Source of the DNA: Deltaproteobacteria bacterium
GTDB taxonomy: Bacteria; Desulfobacterota; Syntrophobacteria; Syntrophobacterales; Thermodesulforhabdaceae
Length of the DNA: 41,742 bases
NCBI GenBank assembly: GCA_019309115.1
Contig: JAFDGW010000022.1
Coordinates: 1-41,742, forward strand
Direction of reading: 5' to 3'
The notes below the pieces were generated by a model. That model saw nothing but the letters and a program-made list of their open reading frames with translations. It was not told the origin of the DNA and searched no databases. The position numbers and the translations under genes were made by a program. Each line of letters starts with the position of its first letter. The first letter of the stretch is position 1. This document shows, piece after piece, positions 25,675-34,512 of the stretch.

Positions 25675-28338
25675 ATGGCGCGAAAAAAGAAGAAAGAAAC
25701 CAAGCGACCGATCGAGTTTTACGAGCATCGGGACAAGGAGCGCGTCAACAACCCGCCCGTGGGGCTGGTGACGCCCGATACCGATCCAGACGCGGGGCAA
25801 AAAAAGAAGCGCTATTCCTATGATCCGCACCTGTCACCTGAGTTGAGCTTTGATTCCCGGAAGGTGCGCGATGATTTCACAGCCGAGATTGAGCGCGGCT
25901 TGCAGGCTAAGACCCTAGACGAAGCCAAGGCCGTTCTCGGGAAGTTCAAAAAAGCTCAGGAACCATTCTTGAACTGGGCCGGCAAGGCCGAGCACACCTC
26001 CTTTGAGGTGCCCACGGTTTCCCTGCACGTCCACGAGCGTATCGACCCGCGTACCATCATCGACGCGGTACGCAAGAAGGATGGCCAGCGGTTGGTGCAG
26101 AAATCGTTTTTTGACATCGAACGCATGGAGCCACTGCGCAAGGCTATCGAGTTCTACCGGCATAAGCATGGCTGGACCAACCGTCTGATAGCCGGCGACA
26201 GTCTGCTGGTGATGAACTCGCTTCTGGAAAAAGAGGGTATGGCCGGCAAGGTGCAGATGATCTACATCGATCCACCTTACGGCATCAAGTACGGCTCCAA
26301 CTTCCAACCCTTCGTCAACAAGCGGGACGTCAAGGACGGCAAGGATGAGGACCTCACCGCCGAGCCGGAGCAGATCAAGGCCTTCCGCGACACCTGGGAA
26401 CTGGGCATCCACTCCTACCTCACGTATCTTCGTGACCGGCTGCTTTTGGCGCGGGAGCTTCTGACCGAGAGCGGTAGCATCTTTGTGCAGATCGGTGATG
26501 AGAACGTGCACCGTGTGCGATGCGTCATGGATGAGGTGTTTGGGGCGGGGAATTTTGTGAGCCTCATTAGTTTCTCAACAACGAGCGGTTTTGAAACATC
26601 TATACTATCAAGAGCTGGCGATCACATATGCTGGTATGCAAAGGAAAAGAAGAAAACCAAATACCATCAGTTGTTCAAGGAGAAGCAACTCGGCATAGAA
26701 GGGATGACAGGATATGATTATGTGGAGTTATCTGATGGCACCGAAAGAAAGCTGACCTCTAACGAAAAACAGAACCCTGGCTTGCTTTCAAAATGTTCGC
26801 GGCTTTTCGCTAAGGGAGATCTTCAATCACAGGGAGCAGCGTCGGAAGATCAGACGTTTGAATATCAAGCAAGAATCTTCAGACCAAATCCCAACGCACA
26901 CTGGAAGCCAAACTTCCCAGATGGATTGCGGAGACTTTGTTATGCTGGGCGAGTTACCGTGACGGGCAATACACTTCGATACAAGAGGTATGATAATGAC
27001 TTTCCCCTTTTCCCTTTGACAAATTTGTGGCATGAGCAATTGTCTGAACAAAACAAACTGTTTGTAGTACAGACATCAGAGATGGTCATCCAACGCTGCA
27101 TCCTGATGACCACCGACCCCGGTGACTTGGTCTTTGACCCCACCTGCGGCAGCGGCACCACGGCATATGTGGCCGAAAAATGGGGCAGGCGTTGGATCAC
27201 CTGCGACACCTCGCGCGTGGCGTTGACTATCGCCCGTCAGCGCCTCATGACTGCGGGCTTCGACTACTATGAGCTGGCGCACCCGCGAGAAGGCGTGAGC
27301 TCTGGTTTCAAGTACAAGACCGTGCCACACATCACACTCAAATCTATCGCCAACAATCCTGAGATTGACACCATCTACGCCCTTATGCATCCGGCTGTTG
27401 AAAAGACCCTGGCCGACCTGAACGCCGCGCTCAAGGGCAAGCCAGTGAAATTCAAGATCACACAAGGCGGTCGCAAGGGACAGTTTGTTTACTTTGCTGC
27501 GCCAGATTCTGCAACCTTCACCATGCCCTCCGGCCAGGTGGTGAAAGTCAACGAGCTGGTGGAATGGGAGGTTCCGTACGAGTTTCCCGCCGACTGGCCG
27601 AAGGAAGCGCGTGCGCCTTTTGAGCGTTTTCATCAGGCTCGCCGCGCCATGCAGAAAGAAATCGATGATGTCATCGCCCGCCATGCGCCGCAGGAGACGC
27701 TGTACGACCAGCCACTGGTGGACCGGAAAAAGGTGCGCGTCACCGGACCTTTTACGGTCGAGGCCGTGCCCGCACCGGTGGTTAAGTCGGTGGACGAGAT
27801 TCTGGAAGATAAGCCCCAACCTGCTGACGCTTCCATCGCCCGTTCCGGCGAGACGCTGCGCCAGGCGGAATGGCGCGATGAACTGCTCAAGACCGGCATA
27901 CGTGGTAAGGCCGGGCAATACATACGGTTTGCTCGATTGGAGCCTTTGCCCGGCTGCCGGTGGCTCCATGCCGACGGTGAGACCCGCCCCAGCGACGAAG
28001 GTGCTGACAGCGTGCGGGAAGAGGCCCCGGCCTACAGCCCAATGCGGGTGGTGGTCTCCTTCGGCCCGGAGTACGGGCCGCTGGAACAGCGCCAGGTGGC
28101 CCAGGCCATTGAGGAAGCACAAAACCTCGTGCCCAAGCCGAAGATTATTGTCTTCGCCGCCTTCCAGTTTGACCCGGAGGCAGCCAAGGACATTGACGAG
28201 ACGAATTGGCCGGGTGTTACCCTCCTCAAGGTGCAGATGAATGCTGACCTGCTCACCGAGGACCTGAAGAAGAAACGCGCAAGTAACGAGTCATTCTGGC
28301 TTATTGGCCAGCCGGACGTGGAGGTGCGCAAAGAGTAA
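25675..28338 (+). CDS. Type III-like site-specific DNA (adenine-N6) methyltransferase Mod, C-terminus frameshifted
   Basis: The 887-residue reading frame is a beta-class DNA methyltransferase: the catalytic motif DPPY is at 199-202 and the SAM-binding FDPTCGSGTT at 487-496, with the target-recognition region between them. It modifies the recognition site for the partner restriction subunit encoded at 30371. The flanking methylase domains are GC-rich, whereas 26550-27080 is clearly AT-richer, as if the recognition segment had been exchanged. The frame ends at 28338, but the +1-shifted frame continues at once with about 115 residues that look like the natural end of such proteins (KYVVEVHGFDYYN onward). 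The gene is therefore probably interrupted by a one-base gain or two-base loss near 28330-28337. Catalytic motifs lie upstream and may remain functional. Confidence 0.88.
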   Translation: MARKKKKETKRPIEFYEHRDKERVNNPPVGLVTPDTDPDAGQKKKRYSYDPHLSPELSFDSRKVRDDFTAEIERGLQAKTLDEAKAVLGKFKKAQEPFLNWAGKAEHTSFEVPTVSLHVHERIDPRTIIDAVRKKDGQRLVQKSFFDIERMEPLRKAIEFYRHKHGWTNRLIAGDSLLVMNSLLEKEGMAGKVQMIYIDPPYGIKYGSNFQPFVNKRDVKDGKDEDLTAEPEQIKAFRDTWELGIHSYLTYLRDRLLLARELLTESGSIFVQIGDENVHRVRCVMDEVFGAGNFVSLISFSTTSGFETSILSRAGDHICWYAKEKKKTKYHQLFKEKQLGIEGMTGYDYVELSDGTERKLTSNEKQNPGLLSKCSRLFAKGDLQSQGAASEDQTFEYQARIFRPNPNAHWKPNFPDGLRRLCYAGRVTVTGNTLRYKRYDNDFPLFPLTNLWHEQLSEQNKLFVVQTSEMVIQRCILMTTDPGDLVFDPTCGSGTTAYVAEKWGRRWITCDTSRVALTIARQRLMTAGFDYYELAHPREGVSSGFKYKTVPHITLKSIANNPEIDTIYALMHPAVEKTLADLNAALKGKPVKFKITQGGRKGQFVYFAAPDSATFTMPSGQVVKVNELVEWEVPYEFPADWPKEARAPFERFHQARRAMQKEIDDVIARHAPQETLYDQPLVDRKKVRVTGPFTVEAVPAPVVKSVDEILEDKPQPADASIARSGETLRQAEWRDELLKTGIRGKAGQYIRFARLEPLPGCRWLHADGETRPSDEGADSVREEAPAYSPMRVVVSFGPEYGPLEQRQVAQAIEEAQNLVPKPKIIVFAAFQFDPEAAKDIDETNWPGVTLLKVQMNADLLTEDLKKKRASNESFWLIGQPDVEVRKE

Positions 28339-28681
28339 GGATAGTAAATACGTGGTCGAGGTCCACGGCTTCGACTACTATAACACCAAGACCGGCCAGG
28401 TTGAACCAGGCGGCAAGGACAAGATTGCTGTCTGGATGCTGGACACCGACTACGACGGCCGCAGCCTCTACCCGCGCCAGGTCTTCTTCCCGATGGCGGG
28501 GCCGAAGGACGGCTGGGCTCGGCTGGCAAGAAGCCTCAAAGCGGAGATCGATCAACAACTGATCGAAGCCTATCGTGGCACCGTGTCGCTGCCCTTCGAG
28601 CCAGGCGAGCACCGCCGCATCGCCGTCAAGATCGTGGACGACCGGGGCATTGAGAGCCTGAAGGTGCTAGAGCTGGAATGA
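28339..28681 (+). pseudogene. Out-of-frame C-terminal part of the mod gene
   Basis: This stretch is open in the frame shifted from mod and encodes KYVVEVHGFDYYN, DTDYDGRSLYPRQVFFP, GWARLARSLKAEI and a terminal DDRGIESLKVLELE, which I recognise as the usual carboxy end of large methyltransferases of this type. Its possible ATG at 28304 lies inside mod and has no ribosome site. Independent translation is unlikely, so it is annotated as the separated end of mod. A sequencing error would give the same picture. Confidence 0.65.
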
Positions 28682-28709
28682 AATGACTGGAACTCGAAAG
28701 GACATAATC

Positions 28710-29462
28710 ATGAATAAGAAAATACCGGTGAGGTTGAAAAAGGAGCCGCTGATTGAGGCAGTGTGGGAAATTCGCTTTACAAGCATAAAGCCTTTTGTGG
28801 CCGACTTGCTTCCTGGACTTGTGTTCAAGGCTTTACCGGGCAAATACCCTAATCTTGTTCGCCTTCCCTCTGCGGATATTCCGGCGCCGATCGTAGAAAA
28901 TGATCCTAAGTTCAGATATGTTCCCAAAATCCGACTGGAGGGGGAAAATCAAGCGGTCCAGATAGGTGAACATGTAGTTTCGTTGAGCTGTCGTCGTCCC
29001 TATTCAGGATGGAAGACATTTTCGAAGGATATCCGGACGCTTATGGCGATTGTCCGCGATACAGGGTTGATTGATCGTCTGGAGCGCTTTTCCTTAAAAT
29101 ACATTGACCTTATTGATCTGGAGCAACCACCGAGCGTCAATTGCTTGAATGTCGAACTCAAAATGGGAGAATACGAGATCGCTACCCGGCCGGTGCAACT
29201 TCGCACGGAGATCAAAGAAGGCAACCTTATTCATATCATCCAGATCGTATCGCCAGCGGAGGCCTCCATCCCAGGCGAGTCCGGAAAAGTCAGTGGAGTT
29301 TTGCTAGATATAGATTCCATCAGGCCTATGAAACAGAACGAGTCCTGGACCGATGTTGATAATGACCTGGACCTCGTTCATTTGTCGTCGAAGAATATGT
29401 TCTTCAACCTGTTGAAACCGGATACAATAAAAAAACTCGGTCCTGAGTACGAGGAGCAGTAG
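28710..29462 (+). CDS. TIGR04255-like protein of unknown function
   Basis: The 250-residue protein has the opening pattern KKEPLIEAVWEIRF and a later ERFSLKYIDLIDL segment that I associate with the sporadic TIGR04255 family. No signal peptide, membrane segment or catalytic motif is visible. Proteins of this family turn up patchily near restriction-modification and toxin-antitoxin genes and have no agreed function. ATG 28710 is chosen behind AAAGGA; an in-frame ATG at 28683 has no such site. The gene begins 28 bases after the mod C-terminal fragment and its stop is two bases before the next gene, so it is part of the same transcript. Its base composition is less GC-rich than mod and res. Confidence 0.65.
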   Translation: MNKKIPVRLKKEPLIEAVWEIRFTSIKPFVADLLPGLVFKALPGKYPNLVRLPSADIPAPIVENDPKFRYVPKIRLEGENQAVQIGEHVVSLSCRRPYSGWKTFSKDIRTLMAIVRDTGLIDRLERFSLKYIDLIDLEQPPSVNCLNVELKMGEYEIATRPVQLRTEIKEGNLIHIIQIVSPAEASIPGESGKVSGVLLDIDSIRPMKQNESWTDVDNDLDLVHLSSKNMFFNLLKPDTIKKLGPEYEEQ

Positions 29463-29464
29463 TC

Positions 29465-29845
29465 ATGACGTTAACAGAAATTGCTACTACGGATTTGGCC
29501 GCTCAGACGAGCCAGGTCCGTTTGCCAGAACACTTTGGGGAAAAATACTTTGAGACGGAAGCTGGTCAGCGTAAGTGTGATGTTCAGGGCTGGCCCATGC
29601 CTGCTCCGTGGGTCAGGCTGGTACTGTCGGCACCTGAAGAAAACATGAGTTACCGAAGCACGGAAATCATATTCCCGGAAGTAACGGAAGATTTTGTTCC
29701 ACGCACCCCACTTGGAAGGAAACTCCTGTCTCTTCGTATGCAGGCAATCCAGGCGGGTATGAGATTGTTAAACGCCGATGAGGTACTGGAAGAGGTAAGA
29801 CGGCGACGTGGGGAGGTTCAAGACAATGAAGCGGACTTACGTTGA
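29465..29845 (+). CDS. Putative antitoxin of a PIN-type toxin-antitoxin pair
   Basis: I do not recognise a named family for this 126-residue protein. The C-terminal 45 residues (LGRKLLSLRMQAIQAGM, LNADEVLEEVRRRRGE) look like the helical toxin-binding tail common in antitoxins of VapB/Phd type, while the first 80 residues show no clear DNA-binding domain. The stop overlaps the PIN-domain gene by 20 bases, the classical arrangement of an antitoxin upstream of its toxin. It starts two bases after the TIGR04255-like gene. The role is inferred mostly from position. Confidence 0.5.
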   Translation: MTLTEIATTDLAAQTSQVRLPEHFGEKYFETEAGQRKCDVQGWPMPAPWVRLVLSAPEENMSYRSTEIIFPEVTEDFVPRTPLGRKLLSLRMQAIQAGMRLLNADEVLEEVRRRRGEVQDNEADLR

Positions 29846-30245
29846 TTCAAGTGTTTTAATTGCTGCATTTCGAGGCAACGAGAGTATTTCTCGCTGCGCA
29901 ATGGAGGTGTTGGACGATCCCAACCGCAAGTTGGTGGTGAGTGATTTTCTGCGGCTGGAAGTACTACCCAAGCCGACGTTTCTTGGACGCAAAAAGGAAG
30001 TGGAGTTTATGAACGCAATACTCACAAACGCGGCAGAAGATGTGCCTTGCAATCCGGATGTAACAGCACAGGCTATAGCACTCGCCTCGCAATATGACAT
30101 AGCACCGATGGATGCTCTCCATATCGGCGCCGGAGTTGCTGCCAATGTTGACGAGTTTGTAACTTTGGAAAAACCAACGAAACCGATATGCAGGGTTTCA
30201 GAAATTAGAGTAATTTCCCTGCGCCAGGATGTTGAAGAGGAATGA
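29826..30245 (+). CDS. PIN-domain ribonuclease, putative toxin
   Basis: The 139-residue protein has a PIN domain: the first acidic residue D7 in TYVDSSVLIAAF, E45 in LRLEVLPK, D96 in MDALHIGA and a further acid at D109 (NVDEFVTLEK). PIN toxins such as VapC cleave tRNA or mRNA with magnesium held by these acids. ATG 29826 is chosen because the reading then starts directly before the first strand; a longer start at 29808 is not needed. It overlaps the putative antitoxin gene, and is followed by 125 non-coding bases before res. Confidence 0.78.
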   Translation: MKRTYVDSSVLIAAFRGNESISRCAMEVLDDPNRKLVVSDFLRLEVLPKPTFLGRKKEVEFMNAILTNAAEDVPCNPDVTAQAIALASQYDIAPMDALHIGAGVAANVDEFVTLEKPTKPICRVSEIRVISLRQDVEEE

Positions 30246-30370
30246 CAGCCAGGTGGACTACATGCTAACCGAGCATGCACGGGATGCGCTTGGCAAGCCT
30301 CGGAGATCCACCTTCAGCGGCTGTTGTTGGAGATCACGTCGGAAGGCGCCCGAAACAGGGAGTTGCTGCA

Positions 30371-33199
30371 ATGCACCAGACCACCATTGATCGCCTCATA
30401 ATCAACTCACCCTACGAGGAGCCGAAGTACTACTGGCGCTACGATAGGGAGACCCGAACATTCGATCTGGTGGAGGGCCGTCGTCCGGCAGGGTACGTGA
30501 CGGCAACGCCAGGTTCTTGCTCCTTCGACGATCCCGGCATATTCGTCGAAATCCCGCTGGTGAACCGGATCCGCCCGCGTGTTAAGAAGTGGCGCGAGGC
30601 AGGATATCCGGGCGTCACCAGCATCACCAAACGCCTGCTGGAGTACTGGCAAGATCCAGAGACATACGATATACGCCGCTTCTTCTTTTGCCAACTGGAG
30701 GCGGTCGAGACGCTGATTTGGCTGGCTGAAGCATCACCCGCCGAGCGCGTTGGTATCGAGATTCCCAGTGACGGCGGCGACTTCGTGCGTCAGTGCTGCA
30801 AAATGGCCACCGGTACAGGGAAGACTATCGTGATGGCAATGGTGATCGCCTGGCACATCTTGAATAAAGTGGCTAATCCCCAGGATGCGCGTTTCTCCAA
30901 AAATGTGCTGGCAATTGCCCCCGGACTGACGGTGAAGAAGCGGCTTGAAGTACTGATCCCGGCGGCGAAGGGCAATTACTACGAAGCCTTCGACATCGTG
31001 CCATCGGCTCTGCTTGACAAATTACGCCAGGGCAGAGTCCTGGTGCGCAACTGGCACGCACTGGCCTGGGAGAGCGAGGAGCAGATCAAGAAGCGGCGCA
31101 GCGTAGACAAGCGTGGCGTCAAGAGCGATGAAGCCTACACCCGGGAGGTGCTGGGCGAGATAGCAGGTGCCCGTAACCTACTGGTTATCAACGATGAGGC
31201 CCACCACGCCTGGCGCATGAATCCGGAGGCGGTGGGCAAATACCGGCGTTCCCGCGACTTGAAAGACAGCGCCGAAGAGGCCACAGTATGGATTGGCGGG
31301 TTGGATCGGCTGCACCGCTCCCGCGGTATCCTCAAGTGCTATGACTTTTCAGCCACCCCCTTTGCACCTTCGGGGAAGCGCAGTGGTGAGGAAACACTTT
31401 TTGGCTGGATTGTCAGCGATTTCGGGCCGAATGATGCGATCGAATCGGGGCTGGTCAAAACTCCGCGCGTGGTGGTGCGCGACGACGCCGTGCCGGATGC
31501 CAAGACCTACAAGTCGCGACTGTATCACATCTACAACGATCCCGAAGTCAAGGACGACCTGAACCGGCGGGCGAAACCTGAGGAGCCGCTGCCCGATCTG
31601 GTGTTGAACGCCTACTACCTTCTGGGCTATGACTGGCGCGAGGCATTGAAGGCTTGGCGGAAGGCAGGCCTGCCGACGCCGCCGGTGATGATCACTGTGT
31701 GCAACCGCACCGAAACCGCCGCGCGGGTCAAACACGCCTTTGAAACACGGCACATCCACATTGACGAGTTATGCGACCCAGAGCGAATTCTGCACATTGA
31801 CTCCAAGGTGCTCGAGCAGGCTGAAGCGCAGAAAGAAGTGGCCCCACCGCTGGAGATACCGGGCGAGAATGAAGAGGAAGGAGAGAATGACGCTCCGGTC
31901 AAACGCAAGTTGACCAGGGCCGAGCAGGCAGAACGGCTGCGCCAGATGGTGGACACGGTGGGAAAGGTCGGACAGCCAGGCGAGAAGATCCAGAACGTCA
32001 TCTCTGTGGGGATGCTTTCTGAGGGTTGGGACGCCAAGACCGTGACCCACATCATGGGGCTACGAGCGTTTACCTCCCAGCTTTTGTGTGAGCAGGTCGT
32101 GGGGCGTGGGCTTCGGCGCACGTCTTACGAAATCAACCCGGAAACGGGGCTGTTTGAGCCGGAGTACGTCAACATCTTCGGCGTACCCTTCACCTTTATG
32201 CCACACGAGGAAACAGAAGGTGGCCCACCGCCGCCACCGACTCCTAAAACAGCCGTCGAGCCAGACCTGGCAAAGGCCGAGTTTGAGATTCGTTGGCCGA
32301 ACGTGGTGCGCATCGACCGCGTGTTTCAACCCAGGCTGACGCTGGATTGGTCGAAGGTCCGTCCGCTGGAACTGGATGCAGCCCAGACTGCCCAGGTGGC
32401 AGAGTTGGCCCCGATTCTGGAAGGCAAGCCCGATGTGACCAAGATCAGCCGCATCGAACTTGAACGGCTCGCGCGCGAATTTCGCACCCAGCGCATCATC
32501 TTCGAGACGGCGCGAGACGTGTTCGATCAGACGAAGCACACGTGGCGGGGTAGCTGCGAGGTCTTGCTGGCGCAGTTGGTGAAACTCGTCAAACAGTTTA
32601 TCCGCTCCGACCGCATTGTCATCATACCGAATTTCTTCAATCAAGACGAATTGCGGCGACGGTTGATCATCACGCTGAATATGTCTCGCATTGTCCAGCA
32701 CGTCTTTGAAGCGATACGGCAGGAGAACACCGAGAAACTTACGCCGGTCTTCGACAGCGATCACCCTATTCGGTCAACTGGGGACATGCGCACTTGGTAC
32801 ACCGGCAAGCCGTGCGAACGCACTAGGAAATCACACATCAACGTTTGCGTCTATGACAGCACCTGGGAGGCGTCGGATGCCTTCGTTCTTGACAACAGCG
32901 ACGCCGTATCCGCATGGGTTAAGAACGACCACTTGGGTTTCGAGGTACTCTATATCTATCGGGGCGTGGTGCGCAAGTACCGGCCTGATTTCCTGGTTCG
33001 TCTGATAAATGGCGACATGCTCGTTCTGGAGACCAAGAGGCGGGACACTGAGCAGGACAAGGTGAAACGGGGCTACCTTGACGAGTGGTGCCGAGCTGTC
33101 AATATGCATGGAAGCTTTGGACGTTGGCGCTGGGCGGTAGCGAAGAACCCGGGCGAGATACGGAATCTTCTGGAGCGCCGAAAAAAGGAGCTGCAATGA
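30371..33199 (+). CDS. Type III-like restriction endonuclease Res subunit (helicase-nuclease)
   Basis: The 942-residue protein is an SF2 helicase with nuclease end, as in type III restriction enzymes. The Walker A GTGKT is at residues 148-152 (KMATGTGKTIV), the DEAH box in INDEAHHAW, motif III in FSATPFAP and the motif VI-like region in QVVGRGLRRTSYE. Near the C-terminus PDFLVRL and LVLETKRR form a PD-(D/E)xK nuclease site. It would work with Mod on unmodified sites. ATG 30371 is chosen because GGGAG precedes it; an upstream in-frame start at 30275 adds a sequence without family resemblance. The stop overlaps the start of a truncated PP-loop gene (ATGA). Confidence 0.92.
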   Translation: MHQTTIDRLIINSPYEEPKYYWRYDRETRTFDLVEGRRPAGYVTATPGSCSFDDPGIFVEIPLVNRIRPRVKKWREAGYPGVTSITKRLLEYWQDPETYDIRRFFFCQLEAVETLIWLAEASPAERVGIEIPSDGGDFVRQCCKMATGTGKTIVMAMVIAWHILNKVANPQDARFSKNVLAIAPGLTVKKRLEVLIPAAKGNYYEAFDIVPSALLDKLRQGRVLVRNWHALAWESEEQIKKRRSVDKRGVKSDEAYTREVLGEIAGARNLLVINDEAHHAWRMNPEAVGKYRRSRDLKDSAEEATVWIGGLDRLHRSRGILKCYDFSATPFAPSGKRSGEETLFGWIVSDFGPNDAIESGLVKTPRVVVRDDAVPDAKTYKSRLYHIYNDPEVKDDLNRRAKPEEPLPDLVLNAYYLLGYDWREALKAWRKAGLPTPPVMITVCNRTETAARVKHAFETRHIHIDELCDPERILHIDSKVLEQAEAQKEVAPPLEIPGENEEEGENDAPVKRKLTRAEQAERLRQMVDTVGKVGQPGEKIQNVISVGMLSEGWDAKTVTHIMGLRAFTSQLLCEQVVGRGLRRTSYEINPETGLFEPEYVNIFGVPFTFMPHEETEGGPPPPPTPKTAVEPDLAKAEFEIRWPNVVRIDRVFQPRLTLDWSKVRPLELDAAQTAQVAELAPILEGKPDVTKISRIELERLAREFRTQRIIFETARDVFDQTKHTWRGSCEVLLAQLVKLVKQFIRSDRIVIIPNFFNQDELRRRLIITLNMSRIVQHVFEAIRQENTEKLTPVFDSDHPIRSTGDMRTWYTGKPCERTRKSHINVCVYDSTWEASDAFVLDNSDAVSAWVKNDHLGFEVLYIYRGVVRKYRPDFLVRLINGDMLVLETKRRDTEQDKVKRGYLDEWCRAVNMHGSFGRWRWAVAKNPGEIRNLLERRKKELQ

Positions 33200-33306
33200 A
33201 ACCAATTAAAGGTCATCCTTTCTTTTGTTCCTGGAGTGGTGGCAAAGATTCTTGTCTTGCACTTTACCATGCTATGCAAAATGGCTGGACGCAACTGACT
33301 TTTTGA
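33196..33306 (+). pseudogene. Truncated PP-loop ATPase (diphthine-ammonia ligase-like)
   Basis: The 36-residue frame (MKPIKGHPF, SWSGGKDSCLALYHAMQNGW) is the exact start of a PP-loop ATP pyrophosphatase of the DUF71 kind, with the SGGKDS phosphate loop. Full members are over 200 residues; here the reading breaks after GW and stops at 33304-33306. The start codon shares ATGA with the res stop, and AAGGAG lies in the res 3' end. The base composition is host-like, not island-like. It is most simply a host gene cut off when the restriction locus arrived or when the segment next to it was lost. Confidence 0.75.
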
Positions 33307-33315
33307 AAAAGTTAA

Positions 33316-34512
33316 TTATCTCAGATCAGCAAGAGCCGATTCAAAACGGTCCAGCCCTTCCTTCAACTCTTCTGTAGATAGGGCAAAAGATAATCTTATA
33401 CATCTATCATCACCAAACGCAATACCGGGTACGACAGCAATCCGAGCATGATCAAGCAGGAAATTTGCCATTTCAGTTGAATTCGAAATAGTCTTGGAAT
33501 TGTAAGCTCTACCGTAATAAGCACTCACGTCCGGAAAAACGTAAAAAGCACCTTTAGGTCTGACAAAGCTAACATCGCCAATAGCATCAAGACGGTTGCA
33601 CACGTAAGCAGCTCTCTCCTCAAAGATTTTAACCATCTTGTCCACGCACTCCTGATCCCCCGTGAGCGCCTCCAGGGATGCCCATTGAGCTATAGAGCAG
33701 GGATTACTCGTTGACTGACTTTGAATTTTCGACGCAGCATTTATCACTTCATCGGGACCTACGGCGAATCCGATGCGCCAGCCGGTCATCGCATAAGTTT
33801 TGCTCACCGATTGAATAATAATGGTTCTATCCATCAATTCCCGGTTGGCCATCACAAGGTTGGCCCACTGAGCACCATGGAAAATTATCCGGGAATAAAT
33901 ATCGTCGGATATTATGAATACATCCCTCCGAGGGGCCAGTACGTCGGCAATAGCGTTCAGATCATCAATATCGTAATGCACGCCCGTCGGATTAGAGGGA
34001 CTATTAAAAATGATGGCTTTGGTTTTTTCCGTCATAGCATCTTTCAAAGCATGAGGGGTAATTTTATAATCATTTTCAATAGAACACGGCACGACAACCG
34101 GAACTCCACTGCACAACGTAACCATAGCAGGATATGAAACCCAATAAGGAGCAGGAATAATCACTTCGTCACCTTGGTTCAGGAGGCATTGTAAAATATT
34201 GAATATCGCATGCTTGCCACCGCAGGAAACAAGCACATCATGAGGCTGATACCTCAGGCCGTAATAACGCTCAATCCATCGACAAACAGCTTCCTTAAGC
34301 TCTGCAATTCCACTTGCCGGGGTGTACCGCGTCTTCCCCTCTTCCATAGCCCTGATTGCCGCCCTTTTTATGTGCTCAGGGGTTTCGAAATCCGGCTCAC
34401 CAACGGCAAAATTTATCACCCTAAGCCCCATTTGCCTTAACTTCTGGGCCTTGGCATTTATACTCAGGGTTGCTGATGGCTTAAGCGTTAGAACACGATC
34501 GGCAAGTCTCAT
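33316..34512 (-). CDS. aspC: Pyridoxal phosphate aminotransferase, aspartate aminotransferase type
   Basis: The 398-residue enzyme transfers amino groups between amino acids and 2-oxo acids. The PLP lysine is K238 in SVSKTYAMTGWR. Other fold-type I residues are GEPDFETP, SPSNPTG (N174), DDIYS (the Asp/Tyr pair) and the arginine in the RLSFA carboxylate-binding segment near the C-terminus. The family is class I aspartate/aromatic aminotransferase. Its start overlaps the truA stop (ATG 34510-34512, truA stop 34509-34511), so it is the last gene of an argC-truA-aspC run. Confidence 0.93.
   Translation of the reverse strand: MRLADRVLTLKPSATLSINAKAQKLRQMGLRVINFAVGEPDFETPEHIKRAAIRAMEEGKTRYTPASGIAELKEAVCRWIERYYGLRYQPHDVLVSCGGKHAIFNILQCLLNQGDEVIIPAPYWVSYPAMVTLCSGVPVVVPCSIENDYKITPHALKDAMTEKTKAIIFNSPSNPTGVHYDIDDLNAIADVLAPRRDVFIISDDIYSRIIFHGAQWANLVMANRELMDRTIIIQSVSKTYAMTGWRIGFAVGPDEVINAASKIQSQSTSNPCSIAQWASLEALTGDQECVDKMVKIFEERAAYVCNRLDAIGDVSFVRPKGAFYVFPDVSAYYGRAYNSKTISNSTEMANFLLDHARIAVVPGIAFGDDRCIRLSFALSTEELKEGLDRFESALADLR

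Noticed and set aside
28304-28681. Independent small gene starting at ATG 28304 after mod
   Set aside because: The start lies inside mod, has no ribosome site, and the protein reads as the natural end of mod; frameshift is simpler.
30246-30370. Short gene between the PIN toxin and res (MLTEHARDALGK reading)
   Set aside because: A start resembles HARD-type small proteins, but the frame does not hold together and no ribosome site or family match supports it.
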